The translations under genes were made by a program, and so were the position numbers. From JBFKAV01 sp041621405 (lineage in GTDB: Bacteria > Pseudomonadota > Alphaproteobacteria > Rhodobacterales > Rhodobacteraceae), in NCBI GenBank assembly GCA_041621405.1, contig JBFKAV010000105.1, positions 1 through 12,814 on the forward strand: DNA of 12,814 nt, written 5' to 3'. Under the pieces are notes generated by a model. It had not been told where the DNA came from, did no database searches, and was given only the letters and a program-made list of their open reading frames with translations. This document shows positions 1 to 6,638 of the stretch, one piece after another; the first letter of the stretch is position 1; every line of letters begins with the position of its first letter.

Positions 1-996
1 ATCGCCCGCCGCTCGCTCCTGTCCGCCACCGCAATGGCAGCGGCGCTGAGCCTCGCGCCTATGGCCAACGCGCAGGACAAGATCCAGCTCCGCATGTCGA
101 CCGTCGCGACCGAGACCGACCAGCGCTCGGTGGCGCTGGAGCAGGTCTTCGCTCCCGCCGTGGCCGAGTTCGCCTCCTACGAGCCGCACTACAACGGCGC
201 GCTCTTCGCCCAGGGCACCGAGCTCGAGGCGATCGCCTCGGGCGACCTCGAGATGTCGATCACCTCGGCGCAAGAGCTCGCCACCTTCTTCCCCGAATTC
301 TCGATCTTCACCGCCGGCTACGTCCACCAGGACGCCGCCCACCAGGTCGCGGTGTTCAACGACCCGCTGATGGATCCCTTCAAGCAGAAGGTCGAGGACG
401 AGCTCGGGGTGAAACTGCTCACGGTCATGTATCTCGGCCGCCGCCAGGTCAACCTGCGCCAGCCCGAGGGCGAGCTGCACGTCACCACGCCGGCCGACCT
501 CGCCGGGGTGAACCTGCGGATGCCCGGCACCGACGCCTGGCAGTTCCTCGGCAAGGCGCTCGGCGCCAACCCGACGCCGATGGCCTTCACCGAGGTCTAC
601 ACCGCGCTCCAGACCGGCGCGATCGACGGCCAGGACAACCCGATCCCGACCGTGGTCGACTCCAAGTTCTACGAGGTCACCAAGCAGATCGTGCTGACCT
701 CGCACCTCGTCGACCTCAACTACCTGGCGATGTCCAAGTCGGTGTTCGACGCGATGACCCCCGAGCAGCAGGCCGCCGTCCAGGCCGCCGCCGACGCCGC
801 GGCGGAAGCCGGCCGCCAGGCCCAGCTCCAGAAGGAGGAAGAGCTCGTCGCGTTCCTCGAGGAGCAGGGGCTCACCGTCTACGAGCCCGACGTCGCCGCG
901 TTCCGCGAGCATGTCCAGGCCGAGTATCTGGCCAGCGAGTTCGCCGAGGACTGGCCCGAGGGCGTGCTCGACCAGATCAACGCGCTCGGCAACTGA
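1..996 (+). CDS. dctP: TRAP transporter periplasmic substrate-binding protein DctP (5' end outside window)
   Basis: Periplasmic receptor that captures a carboxylate-type ligand and hands it to the DctQM membrane complex. The frame is open from base 1 and the first visible residues (IARRSLLSA) precede a hydrophobic stretch ending ANA-QDK, so the real start lies just upstream. The signal peptide carries a twin arginine and may use the Tat route. The body has the DctP family landmarks: the ligand-carboxylate-binding arginine in NLRMPGTD (codon at 517-519) and the segment TALQTGAIDGQDNP with its conserved Asn (637-639), then SHLVDLNYLAMSK and an Ala/Gln/Glu-rich C-terminal helix. About 330 residues are seen, a normal family length. 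It is followed by dctQ after 112 nt containing a strong stem-loop. The ligand cannot be read from the sequence; neighbours suggest a cyclic or aromatic hydroxy acid (inference). Confidence 0.93.
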   Translation: MARRSLLSATAMAAALSLAPMANAQDKIQLRMSTVATETDQRSVALEQVFAPAVAEFASYEPHYNGALFAQGTELEAIASGDLEMSITSAQELATFFPEFSIFTAGYVHQDAAHQVAVFNDPLMDPFKQKVEDELGVKLLTVMYLGRRQVNLRQPEGELHVTTPADLAGVNLRMPGTDAWQFLGKALGANPTPMAFTEVYTALQTGAIDGQDNPIPTVVDSKFYEVTKQIVLTSHLVDLNYLAMSKSVFDAMTPEQQAAVQAAADAAAEAGRQAQLQKEEELVAFLEEQGLTVYEPDVAAFREHVQAEYLASEFAEDWPEGVLDQINALGN

Positions 997-1017
997 ACCA
1001 CCACTCCGGAGAACTCC

Positions 1018-1042
1018 GCCGGCCGGGACCGTCCCGGCCGGC
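1018..1042 (+). promoter_or_regulatory. Perfect GC-rich stem-loop between dctP and dctQ
   Basis: Arms 1018-1029 (GCCGGCCGGGAC) and 1031-1042 (GTCCCGGCCGGC) are exact reverse complements around a single central base, so the real hairpin would open a few pairs for its loop. There is no U-tract, so it is not a standard terminator. Its place directly after the binding-protein gene fits a partial terminator or a 3' mRNA-stabilising structure that keeps DctP more abundant than DctQM (inference). Confidence 0.6.
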
Positions 1043-1108
1043 GCCCCCGGTCCCGGCACCCGGCCGGAGCCGCAGCCGGCTTGACCTCCAAGGGGCGGAG
1101 CCCGTGCG

Positions 1109-1657
1109 ATGACCCGTGTCCTCAACGCCTTCAACCGCGTCACCGAAAGCGTGGCCGCGCTGATGATGGCGGCGATGTTCGCCACCTTCATCCTGCAGAT
1201 CGCGGTCCGTTACATCGTCGGCTCGGCGTGGTTCGCGGCCAACTTCGGCCACATCGTCGAGGCCACCACCTTCGGCTGGACGCTCGAGTTTACCCTCGCG
1301 ATGTGGCTCTGGATCGTGTTCTGGGGCAACGCCTTCATCGTCCGCGAGCAGGACCACGTCACCTTCGACATCCTCTACCTCTGGGTCCGCCCCTCGGTCC
1401 GCCGCTGGCTCGCCATCCTCGGCGCGCTGATTGTCGCGATCGGCCTCCTCGCCTCGATCCTGCCGACCTGGGACAAGATGTACATCCTCCGGCTCAAGTC
1501 CTCGGCGACGCTGCCGACGAAGATGCTGCCGATCTTTTCGATCTACTTCCTGTTTCTCGCCGTCGTCGGGCTGCGCTACCTCTGGCGCGCCCTCGAGGCC
1601 TGGCGCCACGGCGTCGGCGACGAGGGCCACCATCTCGTCGAGGTGCCAAAGGAATGA
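1109..1657 (+). CDS. dctQ: TRAP transporter small permease subunit DctQ
   Basis: Small membrane subunit of the tripartite ATP-independent periplasmic transporter; it pairs with DctM in the inner membrane. The protein is 182 residues, with four predicted membrane segments at about 14-35, 59-78, 100-119 and 139-159, the usual DctQ topology. The pattern GWTLEFTLAMWLWIVFWGNA corresponds to the conserved W-x-x-E region before and within the second helix. The start is ATG 1109, supported by AGGGGCGGAG at 1091-1100 eight bases upstream. The loop between helices 1 and 2 (residues 36-58) looks somewhat long for the family. Its stop overlaps the dctM start (ATGA at 1654-1657), so the two are translationally coupled. 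Confidence 0.93.
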   Translation: MTRVLNAFNRVTESVAALMMAAMFATFILQIAVRYIVGSAWFAANFGHIVEATTFGWTLEFTLAMWLWIVFWGNAFIVREQDHVTFDILYLWVRPSVRRWLAILGALIVAIGLLASILPTWDKMYILRLKSSATLPTKMLPIFSIYFLFLAVVGLRYLWRALEAWRHGVGDEGHHLVEVPKE

Positions 1658-2949
1658 GCACCGAACTCATCATCTGCGTCGGCTCGCTCTTCTTTCTCGC
1701 CGGAATCGGCGTGCCGGTCGCCTATTCGATCCTGATCGCCTCGATGGCCTACCTCTGGGCCAACGGCCAGTCGATCGGCCTGGTCGGCAAGAACCTCGCC
1801 GACGGCATCTACCAGAGCTTCCTGCTGCTCGCCGTGCCGCTCTTCATCGTCGCCGCCAACATCATGAACGCCGGCACGATCTCCGACCGGCTGCTGAACT
1901 TCTGCGTCGCCGCCGTCGGCCGGTTCAAGGGTGGGATGGGGCACGTCAACGTCATGGCCTCGCTGATCTTCTCGGGCATGTCGGGCTCGGCGGTCGCCGA
2001 CGCCGCCGGAATCGGCAAGATCATCATCGACATGATGCGCAAGGACGGCCGCTTCACCCCCGGCTACGCCGCCGCGATCACCGCCGCCTCGGCCACCATC
2101 GGCCCGATCATCCCGCCCTCGATCCCGATGGTGCTCTACGCGCTCGTCTCGAACGCCTCGATCGGCTACCTCTTCCTCGGCGGCATCCTGCCCGGCCTGG
2201 TCATGGGCGCCGTGCTGATGGCGATGAACGCCTGGATGGCCCACCGCCGCGGCTTCGGCATCGATGAGCCGGTGCCGCTCCGCGAGCTCCCGGCCAAGAC
2301 CGCCCGGGCGTTCCCGGCGCTCCTGATGCCGGCGATCCTGCTCTACGGGATCTACGGCGGGCTCACCACGCCGACCGAGGCCGCCGCCGTCGCCGCCTTC
2401 TACGCGCTGCTCCTGGCCTCGCTCTTCTACCGGGCGCTCTCGCTCCGCGCGCTCTACCACATCTTCGTCGACAGCGCCCGCTCCTCGGCCGCGGTCGGCC
2501 TCGTCATCGGCGGCGCGCTGATCCTCAACTTCATCGTCGCCTCCGAGAACATCCCGGCGATGCTCGCGGGCACCATCGCCGCCCTCGACGTCTCGCCGAT
2601 CGTGTTCCTGCTCGGCGTCAACGTGGTCCTGCTGGTCCTCGGCTGCTTTCTCGACGCCACCACGATCATCCTCGTCATCATCCCGCTCTTCCTGCCGTCC
2701 TGCCGGGCACTCGGGATCGACCTCGTGCACTTCGGCGTCGTCGCCGTCGTCAACTGCATGATCGGGCTCATCACCCCGCCCTACGGGATCCTGCTCTTCG
2801 TCATCAACGCCGTGACCGGCATCCCGCTCCGCGAGATCATCGCCGAGGTCTGGGCCTTCCTCCTAGTGCTCGTCGCGGCACTTCTCCTCTTGATCCTGGT
2901 GCCCGACCTCGTGCTCTTCCTGCCGCGGCTTCTAGGCTACCAGGGGTGA
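1654..2949 (+). CDS. dctM: TRAP transporter large permease subunit DctM
   Basis: Main transport subunit, moving substrate with a sodium gradient (family knowledge). It has 431 residues, typical length, with hydrophobic segments throughout. Family signatures are visible: AVPLFIVAANIMNAG, the GGMGHVNVMASLIFSGMSGS stretch followed by AVADAAGIG, SATIGPIIPPSIPMVLYA and GGLTTPTEAAAVAAFYA, then CFLDATTIILVIIPLFLP and NCMIGLITPPYGILLFV. The ATG at 1654 is chosen although the frame stays open upstream to about 1081, because it gives the 4-base ATGA overlap with dctQ, has AAAGGA just upstream, and starts with the expected first membrane helix. A dehydrogenase gene follows after 16 nt, evidently in the same transcript. 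Confidence 0.95.
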   Translation: MSTELIICVGSLFFLAGIGVPVAYSILIASMAYLWANGQSIGLVGKNLADGIYQSFLLLAVPLFIVAANIMNAGTISDRLLNFCVAAVGRFKGGMGHVNVMASLIFSGMSGSAVADAAGIGKIIIDMMRKDGRFTPGYAAAITAASATIGPIIPPSIPMVLYALVSNASIGYLFLGGILPGLVMGAVLMAMNAWMAHRRGFGIDEPVPLRELPAKTARAFPALLMPAILLYGIYGGLTTPTEAAAVAAFYALLLASLFYRALSLRALYHIFVDSARSSAAVGLVIGGALILNFIVASENIPAMLAGTIAALDVSPIVFLLGVNVVLLVLGCFLDATTIILVIIPLFLPSCRALGIDLVHFGVVAVVNCMIGLITPPYGILLFVINAVTGIPLREIIAEVWAFLLVLVAALLLLILVPDLVLFLPRLLGYQG

Positions 2950-2965
2950 CCGGGAAGGCCTGCCG

Positions 2966-3817
2966 ATGACCCTGATCCGCCTTGGCCTCATTGGAGACAA
3001 CATCCGCGCCTCGCGCTCGCCCGCACTGCACCGCTTCGCAGGCGAGATCCTGGGGCTCGAAGTGCGCTACGACCTCTTCCTCCCGCCGGCAATGGGCAAG
3101 AGCTTCGACGAGGTCTTCGACGAGGTCGTGGCCCTGGGGCTCGCCGGCGTGAACGTCACCCTGCCCTATAAGGAGCGGGTCGTGGCGAAGCTGCGCGTGG
3201 CCGAGCCCAGCATCTCCCGGATCGGCGCCGTCAACACCGTGCGCTTCGCGCCCACGGGCGCCGAAGGCCACAACACCGACTATTCCGGATTTCAGGCCGC
3301 ATACCGCGCCGCCTTCGGCGATGCCGAACCGGGCCGCGTGGTGATAATCGGCGCCGGCGGCGTGGGCAAGGCCGTCGCCTTCGGCCTTGTCGCGCTCGGT
3401 GCCGCCGAGATCGTCCTCGTCGAGAAAGACATGGCCAAGGCGGTCGGGCTCGCGAAGGCGGTGACCGCCGCCGGCGCGGGCCGCAGCAAAGGACGCGTCG
3501 ACGCTCTGGCCGCGCTGGCCGGGGCCGACGGGGTGATCAACTGCACGCCGCTCGGCATGGAGGGCTACCCGGGCTCGCCGGTGCCCGAGGGCGTCTTCCC
3601 GAAGAGTGCCTGGGCCTTCGATGCGGTCTACACGCCGGTGGACACCGCCTTCCGGGCACAGGCTCTTGCCGCCGGCGCGCGATTCCTCTCGGGCTGGGAG
3701 CTGTTCTTCCACCAGGGCGTGGACGCCTTCGAGATCTTCACCGGCCAGCGGCCCGAAGCCGAGGCGCTCGCCGAGCTCCGCGCGCGGCTCCTGGCGCTGG
3801 AGACCGAGCGGTCGTAG
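2966..3817 (+). CDS. aroE: Shikimate/quinate dehydrogenase family protein (AroE1)
   Basis: A 283-residue AroE-family oxidoreductase, expected to interconvert a ring hydroxyl and ketone, as in shikimate/3-dehydroshikimate or quinate/3-dehydroquinate. The substrate domain has SRSP (16-19), NVTLPYK with the catalytic Lys69, GAVNT (88-92) and NTD with catalytic Asp105. The dinucleotide domain has GAGGVG at 129-134. After the second beta strand the sequence reads LVEKD (151-155): an acidic residue there favours NAD+ over NADP+, as in catabolic quinate/shikimate dehydrogenases, whereas biosynthetic AroE usually has NRT. The C-terminus (VYTPVDTAF, GWELFFHQGVDAFEIFTG) is family-typical. The start follows GGGAAGG nine bases upstream. 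Its position 16 nt after dctM suggests that it acts on the imported compound. It could be a housekeeping AroE, but context and cofactor signature argue for a catabolic role. Confidence 0.9.
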   Translation: MTLIRLGLIGDNIRASRSPALHRFAGEILGLEVRYDLFLPPAMGKSFDEVFDEVVALGLAGVNVTLPYKERVVAKLRVAEPSISRIGAVNTVRFAPTGAEGHNTDYSGFQAAYRAAFGDAEPGRVVIIGAGGVGKAVAFGLVALGAAEIVLVEKDMAKAVGLAKAVTAAGAGRSKGRVDALAALAGADGVINCTPLGMEGYPGSPVPEGVFPKSAWAFDAVYTPVDTAFRAQALAAGARFLSGWELFFHQGVDAFEIFTGQRPEAEALAELRARLLALETERS

Positions 3818-3962
3818 GCGCGAGCTCCGGTCGATCGCGGCACGGACGGCCTGGCTATTGCCGATCCCGCCCGCATCGCGGAACGCAGCGACCGCGAGGC
3901 TGGAGGCGGCGCCGGGCGCCGGGCTAATCTTGCCAGAAGGGGCAGGATTGCGGGGAGGGATC

Positions 3963-4952
3963 ATGACCAGGCTCGCGCTCACCATCGCCACGACCGACTA
4001 CGACCATTTCCGCGATTTCCGCTTCGGCGAGGTCAAGGCGGAAGGCATCGACGTGAACTGGCTGAACCTCGGCCATCACGAATGCTTCGCCCGGTTCACC
4101 GCGAACCGGGAGTTCGACCTCTCCGAGCTTTCCTTCGCCAAGTTCGCGGCCCAGGTGACGAGGAAGGATCCCGACATCATCGGCCTGCCGGTGATCTGCT
4201 CGCGGCTCTTTCGCTTCTCGTCGTTCTATGTCAACCGCCGCTCGGGGATCGAGCGGGTGGAGGACCTGCGCGGCAAGACCGTGGGATCACCGGAATGGGC
4301 GCATTCGGCGGCCGTCTACATGCGCGGCTGGATGATGAACGAGAAGGGCATCGCGCTCGAGGAGATCCGCTGGGTGCAGGCCGGCGCCAACGCGCCGGGC
4401 CGGGAGGAGAAGGTGGAGCTGAACCTGCCGGCGAGGGTGGAGATCACGCGGGTGAAGGAGAAGTCGCTCTCCGAGATGCTCGCTGCCGGAGAGCTCGACT
4501 GCGCGATCATCGCCCGTCCCCCCACCTGCTTCCTCGATGGCCATCCGGACGTGGTGCGGCTCTTCCCGGACTTCCTGGCGATGGAGGACGAATCCTACGC
4601 CGCGACCGGTGTCTGGCCGATTATGCATATTGTTTCGATGAAGCGCGCGGTGCACGAGGCCCACCCCTGGGCGGCGCGCAATCTCATGAACGCTTTCGAG
4701 GAATCGCGCCGGCGCTCGATCGAGCGGCTCCTCGACCCCGCGGTCTCGCGCTACCCGCTGGCCTGGCTGCCGCAATACGCCCGGCGGATGCGCGAGACCT
4801 TCGGCGGCGATCCCTTTCCCTACGGCATCGAGGAGAACCGTGCGACCTGGGAGCAGATGGCGCTTTACACCTTCCAGCAGGGGATCGCGCACCGACGGTT
4901 CACGCCGGAGGAGATCTTTCCCGAAAGCGTGGCAACGAAGGTCATCATCTGA
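3963..4952 (+). CDS. 4,5-dihydroxyphthalate decarboxylase-like protein (periplasmic-binding-protein fold, cytoplasmic)
   Basis: A 329-residue protein that resembles the Pht5/4,5-dihydroxyphthalate decarboxylase group, whose fold is related to periplasmic binding proteins. It starts MTRLALTIATTDYDHFRDFR with no signal peptide, so it acts in the cytoplasm and is more likely an enzyme than a transporter receptor. Notable features are the N-terminal TTDYDH, LSFAKFAAQ, an RFSSFYVN strand, EDLRGKTVGSPEWAHSAAVYMRGW (from residue 100), a central Arg/Glu-rich stretch (147-170), ARPPTCFLDGHPDVVRLFPD and a WPIMHIVSMKR segment. Start ATG 3963 has GGGGAGGG at 3952-3959. The 145-nt gap from AroE1 holds a small GGCGC/GCGCC hairpin (3908-3920) and no convincing promoter. 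It may remove a carboxyl group from a dihydroxy aromatic acid, but substrate assignment within this family is unreliable. Confidence 0.78.
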   Translation: MTRLALTIATTDYDHFRDFRFGEVKAEGIDVNWLNLGHHECFARFTANREFDLSELSFAKFAAQVTRKDPDIIGLPVICSRLFRFSSFYVNRRSGIERVEDLRGKTVGSPEWAHSAAVYMRGWMMNEKGIALEEIRWVQAGANAPGREEKVELNLPARVEITRVKEKSLSEMLAAGELDCAIIARPPTCFLDGHPDVVRLFPDFLAMEDESYAATGVWPIMHIVSMKRAVHEAHPWAARNLMNAFEESRRRSIERLLDPAVSRYPLAWLPQYARRMRETFGGDPFPYGIEENRATWEQMALYTFQQGIAHRRFTPEEIFPESVATKVII

Positions 4953-4969
4953 GCCGCGTGTCCGGGTGC

Positions 4970-4984
4970 GCGCCCTTCGGGCGC
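4970..4984 (+). terminator. Tetraloop-like hairpin after the decarboxylase-like gene
   Basis: GCGCCC (4970-4975), TTC, GGGCGC (4979-4984) forms a 6-bp stem. It lies 18 nt after the stop codon of the upstream gene. No run of T follows, so termination would be weak or Rho-assisted. First of five inverted repeats in this gap. Confidence 0.4.
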
Positions 4985-4998
4985 AAGACCTTCGTCTC

Positions 4999-5023
4999 GG
5001 CCGCGCAGGTTCCCCGCGCGGCC
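4999..5023 (+). repeat. 8-bp perfect inverted repeat
   Basis: GGCCGCGC (4999-5006) and GCGCGGCC (5016-5023) are exact reverse complements around the 9-nt loop AGGTTCCCC. Function not evident; it could add to transcript 3'-end formation or block RNA decay after the upstream gene. Confidence 0.45.
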
Positions 5024-5041
5024 TCGGGTCGCCTCCGGCGG

Positions 5042-5100
5042 GGATATTTGGAACCGGAAGATGCCAGGAGTCCTCGCCTTTCGCCCCGGTTCAAATATCC
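5042..5100. repeat. Long near-perfect inverted repeat of Rhodobacterales intergenic type
   Basis: GGATATTTGGAACCGG (5042-5057) is matched by CCGGTTCAAATATCC (5086-5100), its reverse complement with one base missing, around a 28-nt centre. The left arm is preceded by CTCCGGCGGG, making a CTCCGGCGGGGATATTT string that I recall as frequent in Rhodobacteraceae intergenic DNA. It probably represents a dispersed repeat element or bidirectional stem-loop. Genome-wide copy number would settle this. Confidence 0.6.
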
Positions 5101-5114
5101 TCGGTAGAGCGCGG

Positions 5115-5156
5115 GGGGGCAGACGGCCCCCTCGCTCCCGCCCCGCGGAACGGGGC
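5115..5156 (+). repeat. Two adjacent GC hairpins upstream of the first aldolase gene
   Basis: GGGGGC (5115-5120) pairs with GCCCCC (5126-5131) across AGACG. GCCCCG (5140-5145) pairs with CGGGGC (5151-5156) across CGGAA. Both stems are 6 bp and perfect and lie 60-100 nt before the GTG start at 5216. They could end the upstream transcript or shape the leader of the aldolase operon; the sequence does not tell which. Confidence 0.4.
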
Positions 5157-5215
5157 CGCCCCGGCGGTTGCCTTGACTCATGCGCGCGGGCAAGCTCTGG
5201 CGCGGGAGGAGAGCC

Positions 5216-5962
5216 GTGGCAGAGACACCGAAGTCAGGCGGCCCGGTGGCACCGGAGCTGATTGCCGATCTCGCCGCGGCGGGACGGATCCTTGCTGCGC
5301 GCGGCGTCGTCGACGGCTTCGGCCACGTCTCGATGCGCCACCCGGCCGCGGCCGATCGCTACCTGATGTCGCGCGCGCTGGCCCCGGCGCTCTGCACGCC
5401 CGATGACATCGTCGAGTACGACCTCGACAGCACGGCGGTCGACGACGGCGGCCGCAAGAGCTTCCTCGAGCGCTTCATCCACGGCGAGATCTACCGCGCC
5501 AGGCCCGACGTGAGGGCGGTGGTGCATTCGCACTCGCCCTCGGTCATTCCGTTCGGTCTCACCCGGACGCGGATGGGTGCGATGTTCCACAACGCGGCCT
5601 TCCTTGCCAAGGGCGTGCCGGTCTTCGACATATCCGAGCGTTTCGGCGCCACCGACATGCTGGTCTCGGACAGGACTAAGGGCGTGGCCTTGGCCGAAGT
5701 GCTGTCTGCCAGCGACGTCGTGCTGATGCGCGCCCATGGGTCGGTGGCCTGCGGACCGTCCTTGCAGGTGGCGGTCTTCCGCGCCGTCTACACCGAGGTG
5801 AGCGCCCGGATTCAGCACTGGGCCGAGGCGCTGGCCCAGGGCGGAGGGGTCGCCGCGCTTTCGCCCGAGGAAGGGGCGCTCGCCGACGTGCCGAACCAGA
5901 CCGCGGGCATGCGCGCCTGGGAGCTCTGGCGCGCCGAGGTCCGCGCCGAGGCGGGGTGGTGA
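5216..5962 (+). CDS. Class II aldolase/adducin family protein (aldolase or decarboxylase), paralogue 1
   Basis: A metal-dependent class II aldolase fold of 248 residues. This family contains fuculose-phosphate-type aldolases and also decarboxylases, including 3,4-dihydroxyphthalate and 3-oxo-tetronate-phosphate decarboxylases. The expected site is present: Glu85 and His89 in FLERFIHGEIY, His104 and His106 in VVHSHSPS, and His174 in MRAHGSV; three histidines should hold the zinc or other divalent metal. GHVSMR (36-41) and the segment YLMSRALAPALCTPDDIVEYDL resemble the non-sugar, decarboxylase-like branch (impression, not tested). The start is GTG 5216, backed by GGAGG at 5205-5209; an in-frame ATG at 5180 lacks a ribosome site. 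Its end overlaps or abuts the next gene. The exact reaction is unknown. Confidence 0.87.
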   Translation: MAETPKSGGPVAPELIADLAAAGRILAARGVVDGFGHVSMRHPAAADRYLMSRALAPALCTPDDIVEYDLDSTAVDDGGRKSFLERFIHGEIYRARPDVRAVVHSHSPSVIPFGLTRTRMGAMFHNAAFLAKGVPVFDISERFGATDMLVSDRTKGVALAEVLSASDVVLMRAHGSVACGPSLQVAVFRAVYTEVSARIQHWAEALAQGGGVAALSPEEGALADVPNQTAGMRAWELWRAEVRAEAGW

Positions 5963-5964
5963 GG

Positions 5965-6633
5965 ATGGCGGACGACCCGAAGGCGATGCTGGCGCTCTGC
6001 CTCAGGATGCTCGAGGCGCAGGGCATCGTCGACTACAACGGCCATGCCAGCATCCGCCTCGAAGGCGGGCGGATGCTGATCAACGTGGGCGCCGCCGAGC
6101 GGAGCCGGCTGACCGCGGCCGACATCTGCATGGTGGACTTCGAGGGCAACCTGATCGAGGGCCGCGGCAAGCCGCCGCTCGAGTTCCACCTCCATGCCGG
6201 GATCTACCGCGCCCGGTCCGAGGTCGGCGCCGTGGTCCATGCGCATCCAAGGTGGTCGACCTATCTGTCGATGACCGGCACCGAGTACCTCCCGGTCTTC
6301 GCGCAGGGCTCGCTTCTGCACCCCCTGCCGGTGCTCGATAGCCCGGCCTCGATCAACAGCCCCGAGATGGCCCGCCGCCTAGCTGAGACCCTGGGCGACC
6401 GGCCCGGCGCCTTGATGAAGGCTCACGGCGCGGTCACCGTGGGCGCCGACATCGTCGAGGCCTTCACGCTGATCAACTACCTCGAGGAGAACGCCGAGCG
6501 GCAGTACCGGGCGTTGCTGATCGGCGCGGCCTACAGGTTTTCGGCCGAAAACTGCGCCGCCGCGCGAGAGAAGCTCTGGACCCCGGGTCTCTTCCGCCGC
6601 ACCTGGGACCATTTCGCCGCCAAGCTGGACTGA
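5965..6633 (+). CDS. Class II aldolase/adducin family protein, paralogue 2
   Basis: A second class II aldolase-fold enzyme, 222 residues from ATG 5965. GTG codons at 5956 and 5959 are alternative starts; the GTG at 5959 would overlap the previous stop (GTGA), so translational coupling is likely whichever start is used. The active-site set is complete: Glu73 and His77 in LEFHLHAGIY, His92 and His94 in VVHAHP, and His154 in MKAHGAV. NGHASIRL replaces the GHVSMR of its neighbour, and the middle (RWSTYLSMTGTEYLPVFAQG) and the C-terminus (ENAERQYRALLIGAAYRF) differ strongly from paralogue 1. The pair is therefore not a recent duplication and may catalyse successive steps or form a mixed oligomer (inference). 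AroE2 follows after 5 nt. The substrate is unknown. Confidence 0.87.
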   Translation: MADDPKAMLALCLRMLEAQGIVDYNGHASIRLEGGRMLINVGAAERSRLTAADICMVDFEGNLIEGRGKPPLEFHLHAGIYRARSEVGAVVHAHPRWSTYLSMTGTEYLPVFAQGSLLHPLPVLDSPASINSPEMARRLAETLGDRPGALMKAHGAVTVGADIVEAFTLINYLEENAERQYRALLIGAAYRFSAENCAAAREKLWTPGLFRRTWDHFAAKLD

Positions 6634-6638
6634 GGCCG

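Noticed and set aside
1081..1653. Upstream extension of the DctM frame from TTG 1081
   Set aside because: The extension is Arg/Pro-rich, runs through dctQ in another frame and has no membrane segment; ATG 1654 gives the classic ATGA overlap.
2837..3991. Long minus-strand frame of 384 codons opposite AroE1
   Set aside because: Its product is Gly/Ala/Arg/Glu low-complexity, a typical antisense shadow in high-GC DNA; AroE1 on the plus strand has all family motifs.
3963..4952. Naming the whole locus a phthalate degradation operon
   Set aside because: Only one gene resembles that pathway; there is no phthalate dioxygenase, reductase or cis-diol dehydrogenase in the window.
5173..5201. TTGACT as a promoter for the aldolase operon
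   Set aside because: At 17-nt spacing the -10 position reads TCTGGC, matching only two consensus bases.
5180..5215. ATG 5180 as the start of the first aldolase-like gene
   Set aside because: No ribosome site precedes it; GGAGG at 5205-5209 correctly positions GTG 5216, which also begins nearer the family's usual N-terminus.
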